Source: Candidatus Roizmanbacteria bacterium CG_4_10_14_0_2_um_filter_36_35 (GTDB lineage Bacteria; Patescibacteriota; Microgenomatia; UBA1406; GWC2-37-13). Taken from it: a DNA stretch of 23,326 bases. Made by a program: the position numbers and the translations under genes. The stretch is from contig PFOE01000092.1 in the NCBI GenBank assembly GCA_002792355.1, forward strand, positions 1 to 23,326, read 5' to 3'. This document shows positions 6,533-13,422 of this stretch, piece after piece (the first letter of the stretch is position 1; the number at the start of each line of letters is the position of its first letter). The notes beneath the pieces are model-generated. The model made no database searches and was not told the DNA's origin. It was given only the letters and a program-made list of their open reading frames with translations.

Positions 6533-7792
6533 ATGGATAATAAGCAGGTCTTAGAAAAATTTGAGAAATTAGTTGCCATCCAATCAGTCTCTACAGATTC
6601 CAAACGCCACAAAGAAATTTTAAAAGCAGCTGATTTTATCAAAAAAGAATTAATTAATTTGGACTGTCAGGTCAATCTATATCAAAAAGATGACTGCCCA
6701 CCTCTAATTATTGCCTCATACAATTTTTGCACCGATCGTAGTAAAAATTGTAAAACAATCGGCGTTTATGCCCATTATGACGTCCAGCCCGAAGATCCGA
6801 TTGACCAATGGAAAACACCACCGTTTAGATTAACAGTTAAAAACGGAAAGATCTATGGTCGGGGGACGGCCGACGATAAAGGTCATTTAATAGAAATATT
6901 GGTTGCCACTAAAAAATCAAGAAATAATATTGTTTTTATTTTTGAAGGAGAAGAGGAAATTGGCAGTAAAAATTTTAAAGAACTAATTTTAAAAGCAAAA
7001 AAAGATTTAAAAGAAATCGAAGCTTTTTATATCTTTGATATGGGAATGAAAGATAAAAACATTCCTCAGATTTATTATGGTTTAAGAGGTATAGTTGCTT
7101 TTGAGCTAAAGATAAAAACGAGCGAAATAGATCTCCATTCCGGAGTTTATGGAAACCGCGTTCCCAATCCGGCCCAGCTTTTGGCCGATTTAATGAGTCG
7201 AATGAAAGATAGTAAAACGGGAAAAATCAAAATACCTGGTTTTTATGATCAAGTTAAAGAAATCACCCAAGAAGAAAAAGATCTTTTATTAAAATCGAAT
7301 GATACTTTATTATCAAAAATTTATCCGTCTTTGGATATTAACGGGATGATTTCCGGTTATACCGGCGAAGGGTCAAAGACGATTATTCCAGCCGAGGCGA
7401 TGGTTAAATTTTCCATCAGATTAGTTCCCAACCAAGACCATAAAAAGATAGAACAATTAGTAGAAGGATTTATTAAAAATAACTTGCCCAAAGGTGTTGA
7501 TTATAAACTGAAAATTTTTGGCGGTAACGACGCTTTTTATATAGATTTTAAAAACCCGCATACCAAAAAGACTGCCAAAATTTTGAGTCAAGTTTTCCAG
7601 GGTGAGACGAAATTTAACCGTTCCGGCGGCTCTGTAGTCGCGGCTGAAATATTACAAAGACTATTTGAAAAACCTGTTATTTTAATTGGATTTACCCTGC
7701 CTGACAACAATATCCATGCTCCGAATGAAAATTTTGATGAGGAAATGTTCTGGAAAGGTATAGTGGCTATCGAGAAAATCTTCGCGCAGTAA
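6533..7792 (+). CDS. M20 family metallopeptidase (dipeptidase type)
   Basis: A 419-residue zinc-dependent exopeptidase, start chosen at the ATG giving MDNKQVLEKFEKLVAIQSVS. The frame is open for another 43 codons upstream, but those are encoded by a repeat. Metal and catalytic motifs are in the expected order: GVYAHYDVQPEDP (zinc His and catalytic Asp), GRGTADDKGH (bridging Asp), FEGEEEIGS (catalytic Glu pair), a dimerisation-domain segment SGVYGNRVPNPA with the preceding LHSG histidine, and near the C-terminus PDNNIHAPNE with the last zinc His. This pattern fits the cytosolic Cys-Gly/Xaa-Xaa dipeptidase branch. The likely role is peptide recycling or scavenging. It is followed by dprA on the same strand. 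Confidence 0.9.
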   Translation: MDNKQVLEKFEKLVAIQSVSTDSKRHKEILKAADFIKKELINLDCQVNLYQKDDCPPLIIASYNFCTDRSKNCKTIGVYAHYDVQPEDPIDQWKTPPFRLTVKNGKIYGRGTADDKGHLIEILVATKKSRNNIVFIFEGEEEIGSKNFKELILKAKKDLKEIEAFYIFDMGMKDKNIPQIYYGLRGIVAFELKIKTSEIDLHSGVYGNRVPNPAQLLADLMSRMKDSKTGKIKIPGFYDQVKEITQEEKDLLLKSNDTLLSKIYPSLDINGMISGYTGEGSKTIIPAEAMVKFSIRLVPNQDHKKIEQLVEGFIKNNLPKGVDYKLKIFGGNDAFYIDFKNPHTKKTAKILSQVFQGETKFNRSGGSVVAAEILQRLFEKPVILIGFTLPDNNIHAPNENFDEEMFWKGIVAIEKIFAQ

Positions 7793-7846
7793 GGCGCTAA
7801 AAGGATTACTTTGTTGATTATACGCTACAGACAAACATAGGGAATA

Positions 7847-7963
7847 ATGATTAAATAAACAAATAATCAAATCCGACAAATAAATGAAAAAATAATTTAA
7901 ATGATTTTAATTTATTTAATCATTAATACATTTATTTGTTTATTTCTTTATTTGCTTATTTTA
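7847..7963. repeat. AT-rich inverted repeat upstream of dprA
   Basis: AAACAAATAATC...GACAAATAAATG on the left is mirrored by CATTTATTTG...TTTATTTGC on the right. A nearly identical 30-base arm occurs in opposite orientation upstream of thyA (14386-14473). The element ends 6 bases before the chosen dprA start and makes a spurious hydrophobic extension in that frame. Confidence 0.7.
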
Positions 7964-7969
7964 ACATTT

Positions 7970-9205
7970 ATGAAGGATAATTTATTGTATTATCTCTCGT
8001 TTTCCCACTTCCTCGGCATCGGGCCGATGAAGTTTGCTGCTTTAAAAAAACACTTTGGTTCGGCAAAAAAGGCTTATTTAGCTGATAAAAAAGAGTTCCT
8101 AGAGGTAGTCGGAGTTTCTTTGACGGAAAGATTTATAGATTTTAGAAATAAATTTGATTCAGTTAAAAAATTAGATGAATTAAAAAGAAAAAATATTGCT
8201 GTTTTAACAGTTGATAGTGATGATTATCCTGAATCGTTAAAGAATATCTCTGATCCACCGATTTGTTTATATGTTAAAGGTAATTTTAACGTTATTGCGA
8301 GGAGCCCTTCGACTTTGCTCAGGGTAAACTCCGCGACGAAGCAATCTCCTAAAGACTCGGTAGGACCAATTTTTATCACACGAGAGTCTCACCATCCCGC
8401 TTCGCGGGACGGTCCCCTCGAAAGTGAAAAAATTATCCCCACCTCGTCTTTTAAAATATTTTTTGCCATCGTTGGCACAAGGAATCCGACGAGTTATGGA
8501 ATTCAAGTCGCCAGAAAATTTGCTTATGAGTTAGCAACTGCCGGTTTTATCATTGTTTCCGGGATGGCCTATGGCATTGATACGATTGCTCACCAGTCTT
8601 GTCTTGATGCTGGAGGGAAGACCATTGCGGTTTTGGGTTGCGGAGTCGATATAGTTTATCCGGCGGCAAATAGAAATTTGTATGAAAAAATTATCGAATT
8701 CGGTGGGGCGGTGGTTTCGGAATTCCCTCCCGGACAGTTCGTTTTAAAAGGACTGTTTGTAGCAAGAAATAGGATTATTTCCGCTCTTTCACATGGTGTG
8801 ATGATTGTTGAGGGGGCAAAGGATTCCGGCTCGCTAATTACTGCGCGTTATGCCGCCGAGCAAGGGAAAGACGTCTTTGCGCCGCCTTCTCCTATTACTT
8901 CAGACATGTCAGCCGCGCCGAATTTGCTTCTCAAACAAGGGGCAAAATTAGTAACAACAGTAGAAGACATTTATGAAGAGTTTGACATGAAAATCACTCC
9001 GAAGAAAAAAGAAGATATTTTGGAAAAACTAAGCAAAGAAGAAAAAGAGATTTTTATTTTACTAAATGAAAAACCACAGTTAATAGATAATTTATTATTT
9101 AAGTTAAAGAAACCCATTAATCAGGTTTTAAACATTCTGTCATTAATGGAGATAAACGGAGTAGTTGAGAAAAACAATGAGAATAAGTATCAAATTAGAT
9201 TATAA
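7970..9205 (+). CDS. dprA: DNA-processing protein DprA
   Basis: A 411-residue DprA/Smf protein, which loads RecA on incoming single-stranded DNA during natural transformation. I start it at MKDNLLYYLSFSHF; the open frame upstream is hydrophobic repeat sequence. An N-terminal SAM-like helical region (FLGIGPMKF) is followed by the Rossmann-like core: AIVGTRNPTSYG, SGMAYGIDTIAH, AVLGCGVDIVYP, FVARNRIISALS, VEGAKDSGSLITARYA and NLLLKQGA. A winged-helix-like C-terminus (about 340-411) completes it. Between GNFNV and FFAIVGTRNP lies an unusual block of about 55 residues encoded by two consecutive repeat elements. DprA fits the type IV pilus-based DNA uptake common in Patescibacteria, although no com genes are in the window. 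Confidence 0.93.
   Translation: MKDNLLYYLSFSHFLGIGPMKFAALKKHFGSAKKAYLADKKEFLEVVGVSLTERFIDFRNKFDSVKKLDELKRKNIAVLTVDSDDYPESLKNISDPPICLYVKGNFNVIARSPSTLLRVNSATKQSPKDSVGPIFITRESHHPASRDGPLESEKIIPTSSFKIFFAIVGTRNPTSYGIQVARKFAYELATAGFIIVSGMAYGIDTIAHQSCLDAGGKTIAVLGCGVDIVYPAANRNLYEKIIEFGGAVVSEFPPGQFVLKGLFVARNRIISALSHGVMIVEGAKDSGSLITARYAAEQGKDVFAPPSPITSDMSAAPNLLLKQGAKLVTTVEDIYEEFDMKITPKKKEDILEKLSKEEKEIFILLNEKPQLIDNLLFKLKKPINQVLNILSLMEINGVVEKNNENKYQIRL
8293..8347. repeat. In-frame ATTGCGAGG...GCAATC repeat in dprA
   Basis: ATTGCGAGGAG and CTCCGCGACGAAGCAATC form the outer arms. A CCCTTCGACTTTGCTCAGGG hairpin forms the inside, with a loop resembling the TTCGTCAAGCTCA modules. It encodes IARSPSTLLRVNSATKQS in DprA. 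Confidence 0.8.
8351..8452. repeat. Family-A hairpin element, in frame in dprA
   Basis: AAAGAC-TCG-GTAGG pairs with CCCCAC-CTC-GTCTTT, then AATTTTTATCAC with GTGAAAAAATT. The core is TCTCACC, CCCGCTTCGCGGG, GGTCCC. It encodes about 34 residues of DprA without a stop. The core matches the copy at 3520-3625 almost base for base. Confidence 0.85.
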
Positions 9206-9212
9206 TCAAATA

Positions 9213-9677
9213 ATGATTTTGAAAGTTTATACCGATGGAGGATCGAAGGGAAATCCTGGGCTTTCTTCGATTGGAATTGTGATGTATTTGGATAAAAAAA
9301 AGATATTTGTGCATAAAGAAAGTATTGGCCTTGCAACTAATAACGAGGCAGAATACCAAGCGCTTATCAAGGCGCTTGAGAATGTCAAAAAAAGATTTCT
9401 CGACTTCTCTCGAAATGACAAAATTTCTTCTCCTGTCATCCTGAGCGAGTCCGATGTAACATCGGACGAGTCGAGGGATCTAAAAATTGAATTCTATTCA
9501 GATTCAAGATTGATGGTGAATCAAGTGAATGGAATATTTAAAGTAAAGAGCGGAAAAATAAAAGAATATATTTTGAAAATTCGATGCTTGGAACAAGAGA
9601 TAAATCTTCCTGTAAGTTATTGCTTAATTCCGAGAGAACAAAATCAAGAAGCAGACAGATTAGTAAATAGTTTATAA
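9213..9677 (+). CDS. rnhA: Ribonuclease HI family protein
   Basis: A 154-residue RNase H-fold nuclease that would cleave RNA in RNA-DNA hybrids. I start at MILKVYTDGG, 7 bases after the dprA stop. The four carboxylates are visible: Asp in YTDGGSKGNPG, Glu in NNEAEYQAL, Asp in YSDSRLMVNQV, and Asp in NQEADRLVN. The loop between helix A and the DSRL strand is enlarged by two repeat-encoded stretches (9393-9481) giving FLDFSRNDK and ILSESDVTSDESRDL. It follows dprA closely, so the two are probably co-transcribed. The 3' end overlaps the convergent XRE gene by 6 bases. Confidence 0.88.
   Translation: MILKVYTDGGSKGNPGLSSIGIVMYLDKKKIFVHKESIGLATNNEAEYQALIKALENVKKRFLDFSRNDKISSPVILSESDVTSDESRDLKIEFYSDSRLMVNQVNGIFKVKSGKIKEYILKIRCLEQEINLPVSYCLIPREQNQEADRLVNSL
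9393..9481. repeat. In-frame tandem repeat modules in rnhA
   Basis: The first part, AGATTTCTCGACTTCTCTCG then AAATGACA, is one half-element. The second, GTCATCCTGAGCGAG...CGAGTCGAGGGATC, contains a nested perfect hairpin TCCGATGT/ACATCGGA at its centre. Both are read in frame. Confidence 0.8.
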
Positions 9678-9890
9678 ATTCTTCAGCAACCTCCACAATT
9701 TGACTCGGAGTGCATTAGCGATTTTTCGTAAAGTCTTAATAGTAGGGTTGGCTTTCCCTTTTTCAATTCGTGAAATATAGGTGCGGTCGACGTCGCAAAG
9801 AAGGGCAACGTTTTCTTGAGAAAGGCGTTTTTTCTCCCTGATTTTGAAAAGACAACGACCCAGTCTGTCGTAGAAAAAGTTTCCGCGCAT
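9672..9890 (-). CDS. XRE-family helix-turn-helix regulator
   Basis: A 72-residue protein that is essentially one HTH_XRE domain: FKIREKKRLSQENVALLCDV (helices 1-2), DRTYISRIEKGKANPT (recognition helix and the conserved RIEKG turn), IKTLRKIANAL (helices 4-5), with a short basic end. It would bind DNA as a dimer and has no separate effector domain. It is convergent with rnhA (6-base overlap) and downstream of rpiB on the same strand. A perfect dyad about 50 bases upstream (9941-9964) is a possible operator. Its target genes cannot be read from context. Confidence 0.85.
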   Translation of the reverse strand: MRGNFFYDRLGRCLFKIREKKRLSQENVALLCDVDRTYISRIEKGKANPTIKTLRKIANALRVKLWRLLKNL

Positions 9891-9940
9891 ACTGGAAATA
9901 AAGAATAAATAATTATAAGAAGATTGTCTATAGGTTATAG

Positions 9941-9964
9941 GCTACAAAACCATAGTTTTGTAGC
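9941..9964. repeat. Perfect 10-base dyad between rpiB and the XRE gene
   Basis: GCTACAAAAC-CATA-GTTTTGTAGC is a perfect inverted repeat with a 4-base loop. No clear T run follows on either strand, so it is not a classical terminator. It may be a weak terminator for rpiB or an operator for the XRE gene that starts about 50 bases away. Confidence 0.6.
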
Positions 9965-10015
9965 TTTGTGATAAGAAAGTTTTCTCGATATACCATGTAG
10001 ATTATTAGCCTCAAT

Positions 10016-10453
10016 TTATTTATCAAGTTTTTGGATACGACGGAGATATTTTCCGTCGGTTTTGGGAGAGGCGGAAAGAAAGGAGTCGATAATTTTTTGC
10101 GCTTCATCGACCGGAGTATAGTCTGAAGACAAGGTTAAAATATTAGCATGGTCGTTTTCTCTGATATGAGAAGCTTGGTGAGGATTCATGGCGACTCCGC
10201 ATCTAACTCCCTTCAGTCTGTTGGCGGCCATGGCCGCCGCACAACCTGAACCGCAGATAAGAATTCCTAAATGATTTTCTGGATTTTGCAAAACTGCCTG
10301 GGCGACTTTTTGGCCAAAGTCAACCGCGTCATCCAAAGGGCTGTGTTCATAAGCGCCCAAGTCCTCAATACGGATATTTTTTTCATGAAGATATTCGAGA
10401 ATCTGGTTTTTTAACTCAAATCCCCGGTGGTCAGCACCTATAAAAATAGTCAT
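10016..10453 (-). CDS. rpiB: Ribose-5-phosphate isomerase B
   Basis: A 145-residue RpiB/LacA/LacB-family isomerase interconverting ribose-5-phosphate and ribulose-5-phosphate. Motifs are GADHRGFELK at the N-terminus, the catalytic cysteine in LICGSGCAAAMAANRLKGVRC (usual CGTGIGMSIAANK), and HIRENDHANIL. The catalytic loop is CGSGCAAAM rather than CGTGIG, a mild departure with an extra cysteine. With Rpe it covers two pentose-phosphate steps. The start is divergent from tatD across a 94-base AT-rich gap. No repeat insertion is present. Confidence 0.9.
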   Translation of the reverse strand: MTIFIGADHRGFELKNQILEYLHEKNIRIEDLGAYEHSPLDDAVDFGQKVAQAVLQNPENHLGILICGSGCAAAMAANRLKGVRCGVAMNPHQASHIRENDHANILTLSSDYTPVDEAQKIIDSFLSASPKTDGKYLRRIQKLDK

Positions 10454-10547
10454 AGCTAGTTGGAATTAGTCAAAGTTAGTTATAATTAGTTTCAGTTTAG
10501 AACTATTTTTAACTAATTTCAACCAATTACAACTATTTTTAACTAAA
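10454..10547. repeat. AT-rich inverted repeat in the rpiB-tatD divergent gap
   Basis: TAGTTGGAATTAGT...AGTTAGTTATAATTAG on the left is mirrored by CTAATTTCAACCAATTACAA...AACTA on the right. It fills the entire divergent intergenic space. Related words occur in tatD (11055-11090) and near 21004-21075. I see no confident promoter in it. Confidence 0.55.
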
Positions 10548-11396
10548 ATGTTCGACACTCACTGTCATCTTAACTTTCAGATTTTCAATGAAAGAGTAGA
10601 TGAAGTTATTAAAACCGCAAAAGCAGTCGGCGTTGATAAAATTATCATTCCCGGGACCGATCTTCCAACGTCGAAAAAGGCGGTGAGAATTGCGGAAAAA
10701 TACGAGGGGGTTTATGCGGCGGTGGGAATTCATCCCCATCATGTATTCGAAGTCTATTTGAAAGTTCGACACCATGTTTTTCGACCGCCTCACCCTAAAG
10801 GGACCCAGGCGATTGTCTCAAAACAGGTGTCTTCACTTTCTTCGATATTAAAAAATCCTAAAGTGGTTGCTATTGGCGAAGTTGGAATTGACAGGCATTA
10901 TTATCAGAGAACAAAACATGAGAATTATCAAGTTAATCAAGAGCTTATAGATTTACAGAAACAATTTTTTATAGAACAAATAAAACTGGCGAACAGGTAT
11001 AGAAAAGCCTTGATTATTCATAATAGGGAGGCGAAAAAAGATGTTCTAAAAATCCTAACCACTAACTACCAACTACTAACTACCCACTTTTCTGTCTTCC
11101 ATTGCTGCGGGCCGGATGAAGAATTATTAGATTTTGCTAAAAAAAACAATATTTTTATCGGCGTTGATGGGGACATCACTTATCGAAAAGATAAACAAAA
11201 GTTTATAAAAAAAGTTCCCTTGGAGATGTTGGTTTTGGAAACTGACTCACCTTATTTATCGCCTTTTAAAAAGTTTCCCAACGAGCCGAAGAATATTAAG
11301 GTGACTGCGGAATTAGTTGCGAAATTAAAAAATATATCTTTAAAAGAAGTCGCGGAAAAAACAACAGAAAATGCGAGAAAATTATTTTTTATTTAA
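10548..11396 (+). CDS. tatD: TatD family metal-dependent hydrolase (DNase)
   Basis: A 282-residue TIM-barrel amidohydrolase-like protein. Metal ligands appear in order: FDTHCHL (two His), GEVGID (Glu), LIIHNREA (His), FHCCG (His), ETDSPYL (Asp). The GIHPHH motif is also typical. TatD proteins act as 3'-5' exonucleases or DNases. The segment KVRHHVFRPPHPKGTQAIVSK after GIHPHHVFEVY comes from a family-A hairpin element (10758-10842) inserted in frame. A second small extra stretch, LTTNYQLLTTHF, is encoded by repeated TAACTAC words. It diverges from rpiB and converges on the glycosyltransferase gene. Confidence 0.9.
   Translation: MFDTHCHLNFQIFNERVDEVIKTAKAVGVDKIIIPGTDLPTSKKAVRIAEKYEGVYAAVGIHPHHVFEVYLKVRHHVFRPPHPKGTQAIVSKQVSSLSSILKNPKVVAIGEVGIDRHYYQRTKHENYQVNQELIDLQKQFFIEQIKLANRYRKALIIHNREAKKDVLKILTTNYQLLTTHFSVFHCCGPDEELLDFAKKNNIFIGVDGDITYRKDKQKFIKKVPLEMLVLETDSPYLSPFKKFPNEPKNIKVTAELVAKLKNISLKEVAEKTTENARKLFFI
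10758..10842. repeat. Family-A hairpin element, in frame in tatD
   Basis: GAAAGT-TCG-ACACCATGTTTT pairs with AAAACAGGTGT-CTTC-ACTTTC. Relative to the other copies, AAAGC/GCTTT has become AAAGT/ACTTT and ATACC/GGTAT has become ACACC/GGTGT, so both sides changed together. The core is CGACCGCCTCACCC / GGGACCCAGGCGATTGTC. Confidence 0.9.
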
Positions 11397-11498
11397 TAAA
11401 AACTCGATACCGTTTTTTTCGCCCTCCTCACCCCGCCATAAACCTGCGGCGGGGCCCCAGGAGATTAGCTCAAAAAAGGTACCTTCGCTTTTTGAATT
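11397..11498. repeat. Family-A hairpin element at the tatD/glycosyltransferase junction
   Basis: The arms are AACTCGATACCG plus a T run and an A run plus GGTACCTTCGCTTTT. The core CTCCTCACCCC...GGGGCCCCAGGAG contains a CCCCGCC/GGCGGGG hairpin. It supplies the last residues (AKVPFLS) and the stop codon of the glycosyltransferase read from the other strand. It is almost identical to the copy at 11890-11990. Confidence 0.88.
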
Positions 11499-12688
11499 AT
11501 CGATAAGAACTCTTTCTTAAACTTTTCTGGGGAAAAGAAGAGGCTTCTTTTTTTTGCCTGTTCACCCAATCTATTTTTTATTTCTTTATTGAAATAAATT
11601 TCACCGATTTTATCAGCGATGTCATTGGGATTTTTGGGGTCGGCAAAAAGAGCGGAGCCGGCGGAAATTTCTTTCAGGACAGGAATACCGGATAAGACTG
11701 ACGGGCAGGAAAATTGAGCGGCCTCAAGAAAAGAAAAACCAAAGCCTTCGTCGCGTGAAGGTAGGATGTTAAGCGCTGTTTGTTGATAAAGTTTTAACAG
11801 TTGAGAATCGGGAACAAAACCGGCAAAAATGAAACGTTTGTCATTCTTAGTTTCTTCAATAAATTGTTTGAATTCGCGTTGCCAAGGATGATTGCTCGAT
11901 ACCGTTTTTTTCGCCCTCCTCACCCCGCCATAAACCTGCGGCGGGGCCCCAGGAGATTGGCTCAAAAAAGGTATCTTCGCTCCCTCTGAAAACGGTTCAA
12001 AAACTTTTCCCACAAATACGCAGGTGACATTGATTATTTTTATTGCCTTTGCCAGGTTGACAAGGTTTTTGTTCCAGGTGCCGTCGCCGACGTAGAGACA
12101 GAAGTTAGAAGATTGGTTTGGAAACGAGTTAGGAAGTTGGATTATGGAAGTTGGATTTTTTTCTAACTTCTCGTTTCTATTTTCCTGACCCGTTTCTATG
12201 CCCATCTTCCATTTTCCTGTTTTGAGAAAAATTTTAGGAAGACAAGGGTAAATTACTTTAATTTTGTCTTCCTTAATTCCCAAAATTTTTATGATGTCTT
12301 TCTTTGAGGCTTCAGAATCTGTAATTATTAGATCATAATTTTTCAGAGCCAGTTTGTTTAGAAAAATATTAATATTTCCCCTGATTCCTGCAGGAAAATG
12401 AGTGGGATATTTGAGGGGAATGACGTCGTGGATGACAGCGATCTGTTTTTGAGCGAGGCGTTTGAGAGTTAAGGGCGGTTGAAGAAAGTTGAAGAAAGGA
12501 TTTATAAAAACAGAATTTTTAATTTTCAATTTACCTGCCTTGCCGGCAGGCAGGCAATTTTCAATGTTAGAGATAAATTTAAATTCTTTGGAGAAATTCT
12601 CTTTCAGAATTTGTAAGTACCGGCCGACGCCGCGTACCGCCGACTGGAAATCGGAGGCGGTAGGATCATAGACATAGACTTTTTTCAT
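11465..12688 (-). CDS. GT4-family glycosyltransferase
   Basis: A 407-residue GT-B glycosyltransferase. RGVGRYLQIL at the N-terminus is the GT4 donor-side glycine motif. AVIHDVIPLKYP and DLIITDSEASKKDI lie in the first Rossmann domain. LYVGDGTWNKN and FAGFVPDSQLLKLYQQT lie in the second, and EGFGFSFLEAAQFSCPSVL is the E-x7-E nucleotide-sugar motif. It would transfer a sugar from an NDP donor, probably to an envelope glycan; the substrate is unknown. It carries at least four repeat-encoded segments: TASDFQSAV, CLPAGKAGK, the lysine/asparagine-rich block encoded by 12111-12225, and the block encoded by 11890-11990. Its C-terminus and stop are provided by another repeat. It starts 3 bases after the carbonic-anhydrase-like gene and is surely co-transcribed. 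Confidence 0.85.
   Translation of the reverse strand: MKKVYVYDPTASDFQSAVRGVGRYLQILKENFSKEFKFISNIENCLPAGKAGKLKIKNSVFINPFFNFLQPPLTLKRLAQKQIAVIHDVIPLKYPTHFPAGIRGNINIFLNKLALKNYDLIITDSEASKKDIIKILGIKEDKIKVIYPCLPKIFLKTGKWKMGIETGQENRNEKLEKNPTSIIQLPNSFPNQSSNFCLYVGDGTWNKNLVNLAKAIKIINVTCVFVGKVFEPFSEGAKIPFLSQSPGAPPQVYGGVRRAKKTVSSNHPWQREFKQFIEETKNDKRFIFAGFVPDSQLLKLYQQTALNILPSRDEGFGFSFLEAAQFSCPSVLSGIPVLKEISAGSALFADPKNPNDIADKIGEIYFNKEIKNRLGEQAKKRSLFFSPEKFKKEFLSIIQKAKVPFLS
11890..11990. repeat. Family-A hairpin element, in frame in the glycosyltransferase gene
   Basis: Almost identical to the element about 490 bases away at 11397-11498. Differences in the right arm (GATTGGCTC, GGTATC) restore pairing with the left arm (GCC, GATACC). 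Read on the minus strand it encodes SEGAKIPFLSQSPGAPPQVY and further residues without a stop. Confidence 0.88.
12111..12225. repeat. Purine/pyrimidine-biased degenerate repeat in the glycosyltransferase gene
   Basis: Words such as GAAGTTAGAAGATTGG, GAAACGAGTTAGGAAGTTGG and GAAGTTGG occur on the left, and their complements CTAACTTCTCGTTTCTA and CCGTTTCTA...CATCTTCC on the right, giving an imperfect long inverted repeat. It encodes a Lys/Glu/Asn-rich stretch that ordinary GT4 enzymes lack. Confidence 0.55.
12529..12556. repeat. CCTGCCTTGCCGGCAGGCAGG palindrome between TTTTCAAT words
   Basis: An ACCTGCCTTGCCGGCAGGCA palindrome sits between two ATTTTCAAT/CAATTTTCAA words in the glycosyltransferase gene. 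It is read as CLPAGKAG, a different frame from the copies in tgt and fmt (SLPAGRQG; PACRQAG). Confidence 0.8.
12635..12662. repeat. In-frame palindrome at the 5' end of the glycosyltransferase gene
   Basis: TACCGCC-GA...TC-GGA-GGCGGTA forms a stem with a CTGGAAA loop. Minus-strand translation is TASDFQSAV, placed right before the conserved GVGRY motif. It is the insertion nearest an active-site loop in this gene. Confidence 0.7.
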
Positions 12689-12691
12689 AAA

Positions 12692-13054
12692 TTATATTCT
12701 TTCAAACTTTCCGTCAAGATGAAGATAATATAAATCAACTTTAAATTGGGGATATTTTTTCAGAATAGTTTTTTTGGCAATATTCAAATCTTTGGCATGG
12801 CGGTCATGAGTCGACTCTGTCCCGTAAGCGCCGCATTCTTCGTGATGAATCAAAACCACTTGTTTAGTGTGATGCAGTCGGACCGATATATCAAGCTGAT
12901 TCATAATTGTTTTTAGATCTTTGGTCGATCCGGCAAAACCAACATAGTCATAAGTTTTATTTTGAAAATTTTCCTCCAACCATTTTTTTATGAATCTTTG
13001 AAACCGAAAATCAATGCAGGCGACGACAAACGCATCACAAGTATGGATGGACAT
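12692..13054 (-). CDS. Small beta-carbonic-anhydrase-like protein
   Basis: A 120-residue protein with the beta-class zinc pattern: C13-x-D15-x-R17 (CIDFR) and H71-x2-C74 (HHEECGAYG). Typical beta-carbonic anhydrases are about 200 residues, so this is a short form with little beyond the metal site and core sheet. It could hydrate CO2, or it could be a related zinc protein without that activity. It is the first gene of an operon with the glycosyltransferase (3-base gap) and diverges from the toxin-antitoxin genes. Its promoter places the start of transcription within a few bases of the ATG. Confidence 0.7.
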   Translation of the reverse strand: MSIHTCDAFVVACIDFRFQRFIKKWLEENFQNKTYDYVGFAGSTKDLKTIMNQLDISVRLHHTKQVVLIHHEECGAYGTESTHDRHAKDLNIAKKTILKKYPQFKVDLYYLHLDGKFERI

Positions 13055-13062
13055 AGGGAATC

Positions 13063-13091
13063 ATTATAGAAAATTTTTTTCATTGATTCAA
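13063..13091 (-). promoter_or_regulatory. Promoter of the carbonic-anhydrase-like gene, nearly leaderless
   Basis: On the minus strand TTGAAT, 17 bases, TATAAT. The -10 box ends 9 bases before the ATG codon at 13054, so transcription should start at or within about three bases of the start codon. The mRNA would have essentially no 5' leader. Confidence 0.7.
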
Positions 13092-13104
13092 GACTTTTTA
13101 TTAG

Positions 13105-13146
13105 TTGACATAAACTGTATTAACTACTATAATTACTACAGTTTAT
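13105..13146 (+). promoter_or_regulatory. Consensus promoter and operator dyad of the toxin-antitoxin operon
   Basis: TTGACA (13105-13110), a 17-base spacer, TATAAT (13128-13133): a perfect consensus. A perfect 10-base inverted repeat, ATAAACTGTA (13110-13119) and TACAGTTTAT (13137-13146), brackets the -10 box with 17 bases between arms. This is the expected place for autoregulation by an antitoxin dimer. The leader to the phd ATG is about 22 bases, with no Shine-Dalgarno sequence. Confidence 0.85.
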
Positions 13147-13162
13147 AAATTATTAAATAACT

Positions 13163-13417
13163 ATGCAGCAATCAATCAACATGCTTGATTTTCGGAAAAG
13201 CCCGGGAGAAGTGATTAATGAAGTTTTTTATAATAAAAAAAAGATTATTTTAGAACGCGGGAAAAAGAAAATGGCCGTAATGGTGCCAATCGGCCTTTAT
13301 GAAAAATTATTTATAGATGACGATATTGAGATATATTCAAAAACAAGAATTAAAGAGTTTAAAAAAGAAGATAAAATAACAAAAAATTTATCGGCTAAGA
13401 TTAAAAAACTTCTTTAA
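13163..13417 (+). CDS. Antitoxin, Phd/YefM type
   Basis: An 84-residue protein with the Phd/YefM N-terminal DNA-binding fold: INMLDFRKSPGEVINEVFYN, then KKIILERGKKKMAVMVPIGLYEKL, the typical 'e-r-g-k-p-v-a-v-l-v' strand. The C-terminal part (about 50-84) is rich in Lys, Asp and Ile and would be the flexible toxin-binding tail. It lies 5 bases upstream of a PIN-domain gene, forming a type II toxin-antitoxin pair. The dyad over its promoter is the likely binding site of the antitoxin or complex. Confidence 0.8.
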   Translation: MQQSINMLDFRKSPGEVINEVFYNKKKIILERGKKKMAVMVPIGLYEKLFIDDDIEIYSKTRIKEFKKEDKITKNLSAKIKKLL

Positions 13418-13422
13418 ATAAA

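Noticed and set aside
7901..7969. Hydrophobic signal-like N-terminus of DprA (and similarly 14436-14474 for ThyA)
   Set aside because: Both come from the AT-rich inverted repeat; DprA and ThyA are cytoplasmic and homologues start at the internal Met.
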